The notes: generated by a model from the letters alone, not told the origin. Positions 49,940 to 58,825 are shown, counted from the stretch's first letter. The stretch is 64,000 nt of DNA from UBA4665 sp036388555 (GCA_036388555.1 DASVRP010000013.1:62001-126000), one strand, 5' to 3'. Numbers and translations: made by a program.

Positions 49940-50830
49940 CTAGACGACGGTGCGCAGCAGACCGGGACAGATAGATATCTCGAGGTCGGTGCGAGCCTTC
50001 AGCTCCATGACCTCGCCGTCCAGCTGGATCGGCGCCGGGTCGACGACGGTACAGCGGTAATCGCGTATCCGGCTGTTGGCGCCGAGGTGCGAGAAGACGC
50101 CCTTGATCAGACGGAGTAGCAGGCGAAACTTGCGGTTGTGCTCGAAGACGACCATCTCGAACAGCCCGTCATCCGGGGCGGCTTTGTCGGACAGGGTGAG
50201 CATCTTGGCCATCTCCGGGATGATGCTGCAGATCAGGCTGTCGATCTTACGGGTCTTGCCCTCGACCTCAAGGACGACCGGATGCAGGCTCCAGAAAGTG
50301 CGCAGCACGATCCAGGCTTCCTTGAGTGAATTCAGGGTGTGTTTGTTGAGTTCGACGGCGACGGTCGGTGTCAGGCCCAGGCCGACGTAGGAATGGGCAT
50401 AGCGGACAGTGCTGCCACCTTCGCTGTCGGCAGCTGAGACCTTCAGGACATCAAGTTGCGATATCTTATCACTAACGATCAGGTCGGCCAGTGGGTCGTC
50501 CTGCATGGTGCGGGCATGGTCGTTGGCGTTGCCGGAGGGCAGGACGGCACAGGTCGGGTGGAAGCCCTCTCCCTGGGCGCGCAGAGCACCGTTGATGACC
50601 TCGTTATACCCGCCATCGCCACTAGCTGATACGACGAGGGGAGACGTAGTGGCGCGGGCGGCAGCATATGACAGTTCGATGGCATGTCCGGCGTGCTGGG
50701 TAGGCATGAGCTCAACCGGCAGGGCAGGCAGTGCTTCGGCCAGATCAGCCTTGAGCCTGTCGGCCTGGTCCTTGGCGTTACCTGTGCTGTTTGGATTGAA
50801 GATGATGACGACGTTGGTGAATGATGACAT
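49940..50830 (-). CDS. Diacylglycerol/lipid kinase family protein
   Basis: 296 residues. 'VVIIFNPNSTGNAKD' is the nucleotide-binding start, 'VVSASGDGGYNEVINGAL' the GGDGT-like catalytic loop (here GDGGYN) and 'VLPSGNANDHARTM' the PxGTxND equivalent. It phosphorylates diacylglycerol, sphingoid or polyprenol-like lipids at the membrane. TATACT (50837-50842) is 6 nt before the ATG (leaderless). Confidence 0.9.
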   Translation of the reverse strand: MSSFTNVVIIFNPNSTGNAKDQADRLKADLAEALPALPVELMPTQHAGHAIELSYAAARATTSPLVVSASGDGGYNEVINGALRAQGEGFHPTCAVLPSGNANDHARTMQDDPLADLIVSDKISQLDVLKVSAADSEGGSTVRYAHSYVGLGLTPTVAVELNKHTLNSLKEAWIVLRTFWSLHPVVLEVEGKTRKIDSLICSIIPEMAKMLTLSDKAAPDDGLFEMVVFEHNRKFRLLLRLIKGVFSHLGANSRIRDYRCTVVDPAPIQLDGEVMELKARTDLEISICPGLLRTVV

Positions 50831-50886
50831 AACCCCAGTATATAGCACCGCTGGCCGGCGGCCGCCCATTCTGCTAAGCTTCGAGC

Positions 50887-51645
50887 ATGAGCCGCCATTA
50901 TGTCATCATCCCGGTCGTATTCCTGGCGCTGCTGGCTGTCGTACTGGCGGTAAACTTCCTGGCAATCAGATACAATGGCACTTCCGTCCCCGTGCCGGCA
51001 ATCCCCCGCGGACCGGAAAACTTTGGCAGCGGCGGCAACGCACTGACGTATGTCGTACTTGGAGATAGCACCTCCGTAGGGCAGGGCGGCGACTACGACC
51101 AGGGCATCGCCCGGGCGACCGCACGGTACATTGCCCGCGACACCATAGTCACCATGCACAATCTGGGAGTGTCGGGAGCGCGGGCCGCAGATGTTGCCGG
51201 CCAGCAGGCATCGGCGGCAGCCAGGCTGCAGCCCGATATCGTATTGATCGCCGTCTGCGCGAACGACGTTACCCATCTGACTCCTATACCCGAAGTCCGC
51301 AGTAGCCTTGAGTCGGCCATCACGACGCTCCGCAGCGCCAACCCAGCCGTCCGCATCATACTGACCGGCTCTCCGCAGATGGGCTCGGTACCGCGGTTCG
51401 TGCAGCCCGCTAAAGCGCTGGCAAGACACAGGACTGGACGCATGAACACCATGGTGACCGAGGCAGCATCGACCAAGCAGGTGACCTTCGCGCCGATCGC
51501 AGCCGAAACAGGCCCGATATTCGACGAGCATCCCGAATACTTCGCCTCCGACAAGTTCCATCCCTCCACCACAGGATACAACACCTGGGTGCCAGTGCTG
51601 CAGAAGGCCATCGATAGGTCCGCACCAGAGGTTGGCAAGCCATAG
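50887..51645 (+). CDS. Membrane-anchored SGNH (GDSL) hydrolase
   Basis: 252 residues. One N-terminal signal anchor (~5-27), then the SGNH blocks: 'YVVLGDSTSVGQGG' (Ser), 'NLGVSGARAADV' (Gly), 'VLIAVCANDVTHL' (Asn) and 'SDKFHPSTTGYNTW' (Asp/His). An extracytoplasmic esterase or deacylase on lipids or wall glycans. Divergent from the lipid kinase. Confidence 0.92.
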   Translation: MSRHYVIIPVVFLALLAVVLAVNFLAIRYNGTSVPVPAIPRGPENFGSGGNALTYVVLGDSTSVGQGGDYDQGIARATARYIARDTIVTMHNLGVSGARAADVAGQQASAAARLQPDIVLIAVCANDVTHLTPIPEVRSSLESAITTLRSANPAVRIILTGSPQMGSVPRFVQPAKALARHRTGRMNTMVTEAASTKQVTFAPIAAETGPIFDEHPEYFASDKFHPSTTGYNTWVPVLQKAIDRSAPEVGKP

Positions 51646-51727
51646 AAATGCTGGTGTAATATATTTTACTGCCGATAGTTAAATCATTGAATAAACTAGG
51701 AACGGGTACTAACTTAGGAGATACATT

Positions 51728-51880
51728 ATGTTCACTACTATCGCAGCAGTCATCGCAATCCTATGGTTGCTGGGCCTGATCACCGGCATCGGTGGCAGCC
51801 TGATACACCTTTTACTGGTGGTAGCATTAGCAGTATTCCTGTATGATGTGCTTGTCGGACGCCGACGTACACACGTCTAA
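51728..51880 (+). CDS. Lmo0937-family/DUF5670 membrane peptide, 50 aa
   Basis: MFTTIAAVIAILWLLGLITGIGGSLIHLLLVVALAVFLYDVLVGRRR: two short hydrophobic segments separated by a GG turn with a conserved-position His, matching the widespread small-membrane-protein family typified by 'IWLLGL...IHLLLVIA'. AGGAG precedes the ATG and a terminator follows. Confidence 0.85.
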   Translation: MFTTIAAVIAILWLLGLITGIGGSLIHLLLVVALAVFLYDVLVGRRRTHV

Positions 51881-51901
51881 GCATCCAATAACTAGAAGGA
51901 G

Positions 51902-51929
51902 GGGAGCCCAGTTTTGAGGCTCCCTTTTT
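51902..51929 (+). terminator. Rho-independent terminator
   Basis: GGGAGCC (51902-51908) and GGCTCCC (51918-51924) followed by TTTTT, after the 50-aa membrane peptide gene. Confidence 0.9.
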
Positions 51930-51958
51930 CATCAAAACAATAATAGGAGAACAACACT

Positions 51959-52351
51959 ATGGCATTAGCCGAAAGAGAAGTCCGTCAGACAACCGTCGCC
52001 GACGGCAACGCAGTAGAAACGACCCGCCAGGTCGCCAACCCGGCTGCCGAGCAGGACCACAAGAAGGACGTCGTTTCACGAGTCGTCTGGTTCATCGCCG
52101 GTGTCATCCTGACGCTGCTCGCCCTGCGCTTCATCCTAGCGCTGCTGGGTGCCAACGCCGCCAGCGGCTTCGTCGATTTCATATATGGTGTCACAGCACC
52201 GCTGGTCGCACCGTTCTTCGGCGTCTTCGGATATACTCCGGTCCTCGGCTCATCACGCTTCGAGCTCTACACGCTGCTGGCCATGGCGATCTACGCCCTG
52301 GTCGCTTACGGCATCTCCAAGCTGGCGAACATCACCCGCCGCACCGCCTAA
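51959..52351 (+). CDS. YggT-family membrane protein
   Basis: 130 residues. A 40-residue polar start, then helices around 45-68 and 100-120; 'LALRFILALLGANAASGFVDFIYGVTAPLVAPFFGVFG' is the YggT (PF02325) core. Members affect osmotic tolerance or division-site and photosystem organisation in other bacteria; role here unknown. AGGAG precedes the ATG. Confidence 0.9.
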   Translation: MALAEREVRQTTVADGNAVETTRQVANPAAEQDHKKDVVSRVVWFIAGVILTLLALRFILALLGANAASGFVDFIYGVTAPLVAPFFGVFGYTPVLGSSRFELYTLLAMAIYALVAYGISKLANITRRTA

Positions 52352-52373
52352 TAGCTCCCGCGAGCATCAGGTA

Positions 52374-52406
52374 ATAAAATAGCTCCCGAATAGGGAGCTA
52401 TTTTAT
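52374..52406 (+). terminator. Terminator of the yggT-like gene
   Basis: 14-bp stem ATAAAATAGCTCCC / GGGAGCTATTTTAT around GAATA; also usable by the convergent small gene at 52434. Confidence 0.85.
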
Positions 52407-52433
52407 GTCAGCTATAGCCGTATGGATGGGCTA

Positions 52434-52565
52434 TCAGCCGCGGGAATCAGCGATGATTTCCTTGGCAGCAAGCTTGCGTTCCATGCGTTCGATAAAGGAT
52501 TGGCGGTGAGCACTCGCAGCATCTGAATCAATGTCTTTATTGTAGTCTGTGTAGTCTCGTGACAT
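52434..52565 (-). CDS. 43-aa charged small protein
   Basis: MSRDYTDYNKDIDSDAASAHRQSFIERMERKLAAKEIIADSRG; AAAGGGAGG lies about 6 nt before the ATG. Soluble, helical, highly charged. No family recognised, but the ribosome binding site and flanking terminator argue for a real gene. Confidence 0.6.
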   Translation of the reverse strand: MSRDYTDYNKDIDSDAASAHRQSFIERMERKLAAKEIIADSRG

Positions 52566-52814
52566 CTCTGCCTCCCTTTATAGCCTTGATAGTTAACACT
52601 TATTATTCTGCACCACCGGGCGATATGCGTATGTGAATTATTCCGCTCATGGTATGTGTCGCTCGTCACAATGGCCATTAACACCGTGATACTCATCACT
52701 TTATACCTAAAACATTAGAAAAAGCTTGAGCAGAAACTAGAATTTGACGGGTTGCCATAGCAACGAAACATGTCATTACTTGTAATAATAAGGTCTATGT
52801 GTTAAGATATGCAC
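52566..52814. other. Intergenic region
   Basis: 249 nt without a gene. Apart from TAAGAT (52803-52808) serving the gene at 52815, I see no clear structure. Confidence 0.4.
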
Positions 52815-53555
52815 ATGAAATTTCCCTCTGAGCGTGTCGTAGAAGGACAGGAAGAAATACCGATCCACGAATTCCAGCATCCCGATACAGAGAGCACTAT
52901 CAGCCTCGTCGGGCTGCACCATGTAGCAGCGCCGCAGTTTTTCAGTGAAGTCAGCGGTTATGTCGATTCCCGCGAGGCAGATGGATCCGTCGTACATTAC
53001 GAGAGAAGGCGACTGCCGGACGACGAGGCCATGGCTGCGTATCCAACATGGGTGCGGCGGTTTGCTCCCCGCATCAATAGGACCCTGGATAACATGTACA
53101 AGTTAACGATCGCCGAACAGGAAGACGATGCAGACAAGTTAGTGTATCAGTTTGATTGTGATGAGATATCCTTCAGAGACGACTGGGAAGTACACGACCT
53201 GACCATGGCCGACATCGTCCTTGAAATGGGCCACCTGAAGGCGGGCTTCGCAACTAAGGTCATGGAGGACCTGCACGCAATCGACAGAGGCGACAAACGG
53301 TCTTCAGACCTCGTATACGGTTTGAAAGCACTTGGGCTCATGAAAGCCATGAAGGGTGCAGTCCTACACAAGCGGAACGAAGTAGCTTTGGATGGTATCG
53401 CAGAAGCTCTGCAAGCCGACCCCGAACAGGACATAACGCTGCTGTGGGGCGCCGCGCACTTACCAGGACTGGCCGATGGTGTGGTCGCCCGGAATTACGA
53501 GCACCGGGATACGAAATGGCTACGACCCAAGCCGTCACCCCTCGAACTAGAGTAG
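52815..53555 (+). CDS. TraB/Tiki-like (PrgY/GumN superfamily) protein
   Basis: 246 residues. 'ISLVGLHHVAAPQFF' near the start and 'ITLLWGAAHLPGLADGVVARNYE' near the end are the two His-containing GxxH blocks of the TraB/Tiki metallopeptidase-like superfamily. No membrane segment, so cytosolic, unlike many relatives. TAAGAT is 6 nt before the ATG at 52815; an in-frame ATG two codons upstream overlaps the -10 box. Confidence 0.8.
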   Translation: MKFPSERVVEGQEEIPIHEFQHPDTESTISLVGLHHVAAPQFFSEVSGYVDSREADGSVVHYERRRLPDDEAMAAYPTWVRRFAPRINRTLDNMYKLTIAEQEDDADKLVYQFDCDEISFRDDWEVHDLTMADIVLEMGHLKAGFATKVMEDLHAIDRGDKRSSDLVYGLKALGLMKAMKGAVLHKRNEVALDGIAEALQADPEQDITLLWGAAHLPGLADGVVARNYEHRDTKWLRPKPSPLELE

Positions 53556-53584
53556 GCGCATATCTGTTTCTCGGCGTTCATAAA

Positions 53585-53605
53585 AGCGCGCCATATAGGC
53601 GCGCT
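53585..53605 (-). terminator. Terminator of the 45-aa ORF
   Basis: AGCGCGCC-ATATA-GGCGCGCT, a perfect 8-bp stem followed by TTTT on the minus strand, 37 nt after the stop at 53642. Confidence 0.6.
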
Positions 53606-53641
53606 CAACGCTAAGTCCCTGCGGGCAGGGATACCCCCGGA

Positions 53642-53779
53642 CTACCGGCCGGTGTCGACAGGCGAGATCGCGGTGTGCAGGCAGGGCGTGACCGATGAGA
53701 GCTGGCGTGAGGCCAAAGCCTCGCGCTGGCCGCGGCGGCTGACTCGTCCGGTTGTGCTGTGTGTGATCGATGAATGCAT
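53642..53779 (-). CDS. 45-aa basic hypothetical ORF
   Basis: AAGGAG lies 6 nt before the ATG at 53777-53779, and a terminator follows the stop, so a short transcript is likely. The peptide is Ser/Thr/Arg-rich (MHSSITHSTTGRVSRRGQ...) without a known motif, so coding status rests on signals rather than sequence. The rest of 53556-53867 shows no gene. Confidence 0.4.
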   Translation of the reverse strand: MHSSITHSTTGRVSRRGQREALASRQLSSVTPCLHTAISPVDTGR

Positions 53780-53867
53780 GTTGTACTCCTTAGGTATTTC
53801 TAGAATACCCTTATGTTATGAGAAAAAGCTTGAGCATGTTATGAAATTTCTTACCATAGGCACTATT

Positions 53868-56333
53868 TCATGGTTTTGTCAGGGTTATGGTAATTGAATT
53901 ATCGGTAAGGGTAGCGGAACTCGTCAATCGGGACAACTTTGGCGTCGGTGCTTCCGTAATCAGTACGTCACATGCATCATCAGTACCGTCCTTATCCAAA
54001 TCAGTGCCAGAAGCTAGGATAATCTGGCATTGGTCTCCCGTATTAGGAATTCCATCCCCATCCAGATCAGCCTCGCTGGCCGCAACATACACTGTCTTGA
54101 CGATATCAAGTGGCTGACCCAGCATATTGGGTCCGTAAATATGAAAAGTATGAAAGCCGGTAGGGATGGATGAGGGGATATTGACAGTCGCCGACAGTTT
54201 TCCATCCTTATCGGATACCATTGTTCCCAATTCTACGGGGTCTGAATGCATGACCATCTTGTACAACGTAAAGGCCTTGAGCGCTGCCGCTGCAGTATCG
54301 AGCACTACATTCACATTCTGGTCATGCAGTACAATTCCTGCAACTACATCCCGGTCACTTATAACGGTGTTGGTGGCGCGACCAGTCCTGGGTAAGTTCC
54401 GCTGATCAAGTGAAGCAGGCAGGGCAGGGGCCTGGGCGTCGGGCGATGCGGTCGGCATGTCCTGTGTCAGATTGCTTGTGGCGGTCCTGATCGTGTTCGC
54501 CAGTAGCTCATGCCCGAGCTGGTTCGGATGATAACTTTCATTACCAATAATTTTAATCGGCCCAATACCGACATCATTGCCGACCGTGAACCCATTTACG
54601 GCTACGTCTGAGGATTTAGTCTCACACATCTTATGTCCCGCGAATGCGTTACTGATATCAACATATCTGACACCCGCTTTCATAGCAGCACGCTCTATCA
54701 CAATATTCAGATACTCGACCAGGTCAGTCGCCATCTGGATCTCATGCGCATCAAAATGCACGTTCAATGCACAATTACCCCCGACAGCAAGAATCAGAGG
54801 ATATCCCGTTACATAGACCCTCTTACCTGGTTTAGCTATCTGCTTATATGTGTCGACTAGTCTTGGAAATATGGCATTGATCTGTCGGGCCAGTTCCAGG
54901 CGGTCCTCATACGTGGGATAGCAGCTCTCCTGTAGTGACGCTGGTGAAACGCAACGTGTCAGGATGTCGGCGAATCCGATATCGTTACCACCAATCGATA
55001 TAGTTATAGCATCCGGACGATGCAGATCTACGAATTCGGACTGGGAGATGAATCCGGGAATGTAGTTGGCGAGGACACCGTTGATAAGTTGACTGTCCCT
55101 ATCTTCCTTTTTGATTTTATCTGCCACCTGTCCCTCATATGAAAGACTAGAATCAGTAATATCCTGAGTGACCGCGCCTGAACATGATATCGCGTGACCA
55201 CTTTGAAAAATCTGACTTGATAAGAGTAACGCATAAGCCCGGCTTGAAAGATGACATTTGTTGTTGGAAGTATCGGTCCCATCGATATATGCATACGTCC
55301 CTTCGCCGGATGCATACGAGTCTCCCATTCCTAGATAACTGATACCCGTGGTCGATTCCCCAGGGGCGGTCATGGTAAATCGAGCTACCTTGAATGAGAC
55401 AGGAGTGTACTCGTATGCTACCGTGAATACTATCTGGTGATTATTGATAAAGCGCGGCTGATACACGGCGCGGTAGCCTGGAATGACAGTCGAGACAGCA
55501 TTGAAGTAATCTTTAAAGCCGCACTTGCCGTTGGCGTGGTTGTACGGCAACGACCGTACTGCTGAACAAGTCGACAAATCGACTACTTTGAAATAATCGT
55601 AACTTGCCGGCTTTATGACGACCTTGCTACCGTCATTCGAGATAGATAGCTGGGCACGCTGTGCCGAATAGTCATTAACTTGCTGCAGAGATGTTGCAAA
55701 AGGAAGCATTTCGAACGTAGCCAGATTGATGCGTATAAAACCCATCGTCGGAACATCAACGATCATCCAGTTGCCGTTCGAAGAAAATGCCATTGCGCTT
55801 GTATTTACAACAAGTAGCTGGTTTTGTTCATCCCTGAGACTTATTTCGGGAGCTCCAGAAATTGTGTACTGCCACTTGCCGTTCACGAGCTGCGGTGCGT
55901 TACCGATCTTGTCGCGTATTGAAGTATAAAAATGTAAAAAATTGCCGATGACTGGCGCACTCGTATAGGTAATGAGCATGCTCTGATTTGGTATCGGCTG
56001 GAGGGTTGAAAAGGGCCTTTCCGGGACAACAGGTATCGCTTCCTGAGTACCGCTGAACGTTATCCCGCTCTTGCCGACCTGCCCGAACGGAACAGTAACA
56101 CTGCAGTCAGCTTGGGTAGCACTCGTCTTATATACGGTTACGGTAGTATTCGTGCAATCGAAATTCGCAGCTGGTGGCAATATATTGGCAGCGAGCTCAA
56201 TGGATTTCTGAATTGTCGGACTGCTTGTTCGAAGCCACGGCAGCGTACTATCAGTAGCTGCCTCTGCTGCGTTTGCAGAAATACCGCACAAAATCACTGC
56301 GGCAATAGCCAGCAGAGCCCTCCACTCGAGCAT
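53868..56333 (-). CDS. Large secreted SGNH hydrolase with calcium-binding repeats
   Basis: 821 residues. Signal peptide (1-26, ANAAEAA). Residues ~30-325 are a beta-rich, possibly propeller-like domain. The SGNH hydrolase follows: 'ISYLGMGDSYASGEGT' (Ser), 'ISCSGAVT', 'ITISIGGNDIGFADI' (Asn) and 'ESYHPNQLGHELL' (His), with Cys pairs typical of secreted actinobacterial SGNH enzymes. Near the end 'DLDGDGIPNTGDQCQ' and 'DLDKDGTDDACD' are thrombospondin type 3-like Ca-binding repeats. GGAG precedes the start. Surface lipase/esterase is inferred. Confidence 0.9.
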   Translation of the reverse strand: MLEWRALLAIAAVILCGISANAAEAATDSTLPWLRTSSPTIQKSIELAANILPPAANFDCTNTTVTVYKTSATQADCSVTVPFGQVGKSGITFSGTQEAIPVVPERPFSTLQPIPNQSMLITYTSAPVIGNFLHFYTSIRDKIGNAPQLVNGKWQYTISGAPEISLRDEQNQLLVVNTSAMAFSSNGNWMIVDVPTMGFIRINLATFEMLPFATSLQQVNDYSAQRAQLSISNDGSKVVIKPASYDYFKVVDLSTCSAVRSLPYNHANGKCGFKDYFNAVSTVIPGYRAVYQPRFINNHQIVFTVAYEYTPVSFKVARFTMTAPGESTTGISYLGMGDSYASGEGTYAYIDGTDTSNNKCHLSSRAYALLLSSQIFQSGHAISCSGAVTQDITDSSLSYEGQVADKIKKEDRDSQLINGVLANYIPGFISQSEFVDLHRPDAITISIGGNDIGFADILTRCVSPASLQESCYPTYEDRLELARQINAIFPRLVDTYKQIAKPGKRVYVTGYPLILAVGGNCALNVHFDAHEIQMATDLVEYLNIVIERAAMKAGVRYVDISNAFAGHKMCETKSSDVAVNGFTVGNDVGIGPIKIIGNESYHPNQLGHELLANTIRTATSNLTQDMPTASPDAQAPALPASLDQRNLPRTGRATNTVISDRDVVAGIVLHDQNVNVVLDTAAAALKAFTLYKMVMHSDPVELGTMVSDKDGKLSATVNIPSSIPTGFHTFHIYGPNMLGQPLDIVKTVYVAASEADLDGDGIPNTGDQCQIILASGTDLDKDGTDDACDVLITEAPTPKLSRLTSSATLTDNSITITLTKP

Positions 56334-56406
56334 CATATTCTCCAATTAATCGCTTTGGAGGAAATATAATACGTCGGAATTTATAACGCAAGCATGAGCC
56401 TGATAC

Positions 56407-57054
56407 TTATCTCATCGGATAATAAGTATCGGAAGAACTTTTACTGCAGCTAGTTCTACTGGCAAATATATAAGGACTATCTGTCTGAATATCATATTCA
56501 GGATAGGGTGGATACTGGCTTCGGAATAGAGCCTCGACCTGCTTACAGGGGAAATTTTTAGTAGTGTTGAAGCTAAGAATAAATTTCTGATAATTAAGAT
56601 TATTGGCACTATATTCGATTACATCTCTAGTAAACTGCTTTTTATTGGCATCCGATTGTGTAGAAGTGTTAATGGGAGATATTTTTTCGATAATACCTCT
56701 TAAACCAGAAGCTTGCGTATGATCAGCAACAGCATAGAAATGAATTATTTCAATGTCACAAGACAATTGACCCTCCTCAAACTTCAAATTCGGCCTTGAA
56801 CAATATTTACGCTTATCCACCTTGAGCGGCTGCCCAGTTGCGGCAATGATGCGCGCCGAAATGTCATCTACGTCTTTCTCAGCCTGGACGAAGCGTGCTT
56901 TATCGGCTGCAAGCGCACGTTGCTGGGTCGTATATATGGTTGCGGCCGTCAGTCCTATAATTGCCAACAGGAGGATAATCCAGACGCCCTTACGCCTGCC
57001 GGTCATGAGGCGTTTGGTCGGTCGGTCAGTGGCAGAACTTCTTGGATTGCGCAT
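56407..57054 (-). CDS. Single-pass membrane protein with extracellular Cys-rich domain
   Basis: 215 residues. Basic N-terminus, one membrane helix (~25-45), a short coiled coil, then an outside domain with four Cys (KYCSRPN, LSCDIEII, FPCKQVE, TSCSKSS) suited to two disulfides. Lower GC than its neighbours. It starts 14 nt after the stop of the 57068 gene and is probably cotranscribed. Function unknown. Confidence 0.7.
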   Translation of the reverse strand: MRNPRSSATDRPTKRLMTGRRKGVWIILLLAIIGLTAATIYTTQQRALAADKARFVQAEKDVDDISARIIAATGQPLKVDKRKYCSRPNLKFEEGQLSCDIEIIHFYAVADHTQASGLRGIIEKISPINTSTQSDANKKQFTRDVIEYSANNLNYQKFILSFNTTKNFPCKQVEALFRSQYPPYPEYDIQTDSPYIFASRTSCSKSSSDTYYPMR

Positions 57055-57067
57055 TGTCACACTACTT

Positions 57068-57856
57068 TTAGAATCGTATCCGGTGCATCAGATCATCGAC
57101 CATCGTGCGCTTGTGCTCGTGGAAGGGCAGGTGCTGGGTCAGGATGTCCATCACCTGGTTCTCGTGGATCGGATCGTAGTAGATGCTGAGCATCGGGGCG
57201 AAGCGCTTCAGGGGAGTGAAGTTGATGCTCGAGAAGGCGCCTTCATCAATGATGGAGAAGCCCTTGAATTCAGCGTACGGGAAACTGTGCAGCCCGATGG
57301 TGATGCCCTTGGTGTCGAGGGCGTACTGCAGCTGGCGCGGCTTGCGGGAGGCCAGGTAGCCGAAGATACCGGCAGCGATCAGGATGATGACGACGTTGAA
57401 GATATCGCGGGTGATCAGGAATATCAGCAGTACTACGGCAAGTGTCACACCGGCCATGACGAAGTACCATTTCTGCGTCTTGGGGTGCTCGATGAATTCA
57501 GAGGCGGTCCAGGTCAGTTCCTTGACGGTGTGCGGTGTCGGTGACTGGCCGGCATTGAAGGGGCCAGGTGCGGGTTCCGTCGTAACGGCCTGGGTTGCGG
57601 GCTGGGCAGGGGCAGCCGTAGCGTCAGCCTGGACGGGTGCGGCAGCTACCGGTGGAGTCAATATGACGGCCTGAGGGGCCTGTGCGTCAGGCTGCGGGGC
57701 GGGGCGGTCGGCTGCTGGAGCGACAGAATTGGAGGAGACGCCAAAAGAGCGCGGTGACTGGGGCGCTGGCGATGATCCGCGGAGGGAAATCGCTTGGTTC
57801 GGATTCATTTCACTGTGGCCGGAAGTCTCACCCGGGTTTTGATTTTGGCCATCCAT
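57068..57856 (-). CDS. Two-TM protein with Pro/Ala N-terminus and PH-like tail
   Basis: 262 residues. Residues 1-120 form a Pro/Ala/Gln-rich disordered region; two helices (~140-185: 'WYFVMAGVTLAVVLLIFLITRDIFNVVIILIAAGIFGYLA'); the C-terminal ~75 residues (QYALDTKGITIGLHSFPYAEFKGFSIIDEG...SIYYDPIHENQVMDIL) resemble a bacterial PH-like domain. TACAAT (57864-57869) is 7 nt before the ATG (leaderless), which rules out a longer extension. Confidence 0.75.
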   Translation of the reverse strand: MDGQNQNPGETSGHSEMNPNQAISLRGSSPAPQSPRSFGVSSNSVAPAADRPAPQPDAQAPQAVILTPPVAAAPVQADATAAPAQPATQAVTTEPAPGPFNAGQSPTPHTVKELTWTASEFIEHPKTQKWYFVMAGVTLAVVLLIFLITRDIFNVVIILIAAGIFGYLASRKPRQLQYALDTKGITIGLHSFPYAEFKGFSIIDEGAFSSINFTPLKRFAPMLSIYYDPIHENQVMDILTQHLPFHEHKRTMVDDLMHRIRF

Positions 57857-58007
57857 AAGCGACATTGTATAAGATTTTGCCGCGCGATACAAAACATCGG
57901 GCGGCCGACATGGCGCAACCGCCGCCGACCTGCTATAATCAACCCCCGTTAGCCACTGTTACAACAGCGTTCCGATGTGTGGAAAAGCACAAAGGCGCAT
58001 ACCCCTT

Positions 58008-58097
58008 GGAAGGGTGTCCGAGTGGTCGATGGAAACGGTCTTGAAAACCGTCGTGCCGGCAACGGTACCGTGGGTTCGAATCCCACCCCTTCCGCCA
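58008..58097 (+). tRNA. tRNA-Ser(TGA)
   Basis: GGAAGGG pairs with CCCTTCC; anticodon loop CTTGAAA gives TGA; long variable arm (CGTGCCGGCAACGGTACC); T-arm GTGGG-TTCGAAT-CCCAC; discriminator G and encoded CCA. A TATAAT box lies about 60 nt upstream. Confidence 0.96.
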
Positions 58098-58135
58098 ATT
58101 AAAATAGTCCAGCAACCGCTGGACTATTTTAATTG
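58096..58135 (+). terminator. CCA-anchored hairpin after tRNA-Ser(TGA)
   Basis: Perfect 18-bp stem (58096-58113 with 58118-58135, loop AACC) that starts within the tRNA CCA; the descending arm contains ATTTTAATT. Confidence 0.8.
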
Positions 58136-58144
58136 CCAGTGGCC

Positions 58145-58262
58145 AGGGTTCCGAACCCACGGGCAGATTTGCGAAGCAAAGATGCGAACCGTGGGTTCGG
58201 TCGGCCAAGCCACGCGCACGAATTCATTCGGAGCATGGCTGCAGCCGTGCGCTATCCCACGC
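58145..58262 (+). repeat. tRNA T-arm mimic element B (tRNA-Ser TGA)
   Basis: CGAACCCACGG (58152-58162) pairs perfectly with CCGTGGGTTCG (58189-58199) around an inner hairpin (58164-58185). The second arm equals the 5' T-arm of the adjacent tRNA; a 54-nt insert (58200-58253) carrying GCGCACG/CGTGCGC (58214-58220, 58246-58252) separates it from ATCCCAC, the 3' T-stem. Confidence 0.75.
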
Positions 58263-58267
58263 CTAAT

Positions 58268-58825
58268 CTATACCGTATCAATCCAACTCTCAAGCCCGCA
58301 GTCTGGACTCAGGTCATGAGCGATGCGCTGGGCTTCAATCTCTGTCAGCTTCTTCTTCCTACCATTTGCCCCGACGACGATGGCTTTCGGGCGGGGCTTG
58401 ATGCGGGCGACGACAGTGAGCATGTCTGATTCATCTTCACCCTCATCACTAGTAACGCCTTGCTCATAATCGATGATGACGGTCTTCCGCGTCACTACAT
58501 GGTCCCGGTTGAATTTCAGGAGCTGTCGGACACCGACATACTGCTTGATAGGCGGTTTGACGCCATCAGGATAGGGCATGAATTCGGTGGAGTGGGTTGG
58601 TGGGGTAATGAACGTCCCGGAAGCAAGGTGGCTGTACCAATCCATATCAGCCCTGTTATCGAGCACACCGGCACCGGCATCCTCCAGGTCCCAGCCCTTC
58701 ACAAGACTCCATGTCGGACTACCCTCTATAAAATCCGTAGCGGCATCACCCAGCATCTCTAAGGTTTCAGGCGTCGCGCGCCTACGTTCTGGACCTCGTT
58801 CAAAGGGAAGTAGTGAGCTGATCAT
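58268..58825 (-). CDS. Hypothetical soluble protein, 185 aa
   Basis: Not recognised. Mixed alpha/beta, with a C-terminal Lys-rich segment (GANGRKKKLTEIEAQRIAHDL). No membrane helix or signal. Weak start signals (CATAAT just upstream, no Shine-Dalgarno). It ends next to element B and converges on tRNA-Ser(TGA). Confidence 0.6.
   Translation of the reverse strand: MISSLLPFERGPERRRATPETLEMLGDAATDFIEGSPTWSLVKGWDLEDAGAGVLDNRADMDWYSHLASGTFITPPTHSTEFMPYPDGVKPPIKQYVGVRQLLKFNRDHVVTRKTVIIDYEQGVTSDEGEDESDMLTVVARIKPRPKAIVVGANGRKKKLTEIEAQRIAHDLSPDCGLESWIDTV

Noticed and set aside
52412..52699. 95-codon minus frame overlapping the 43-aa gene
   Set aside because: The 43-aa frame has the AAAGGGAGG site at the right distance; the longer frame has no start signal.
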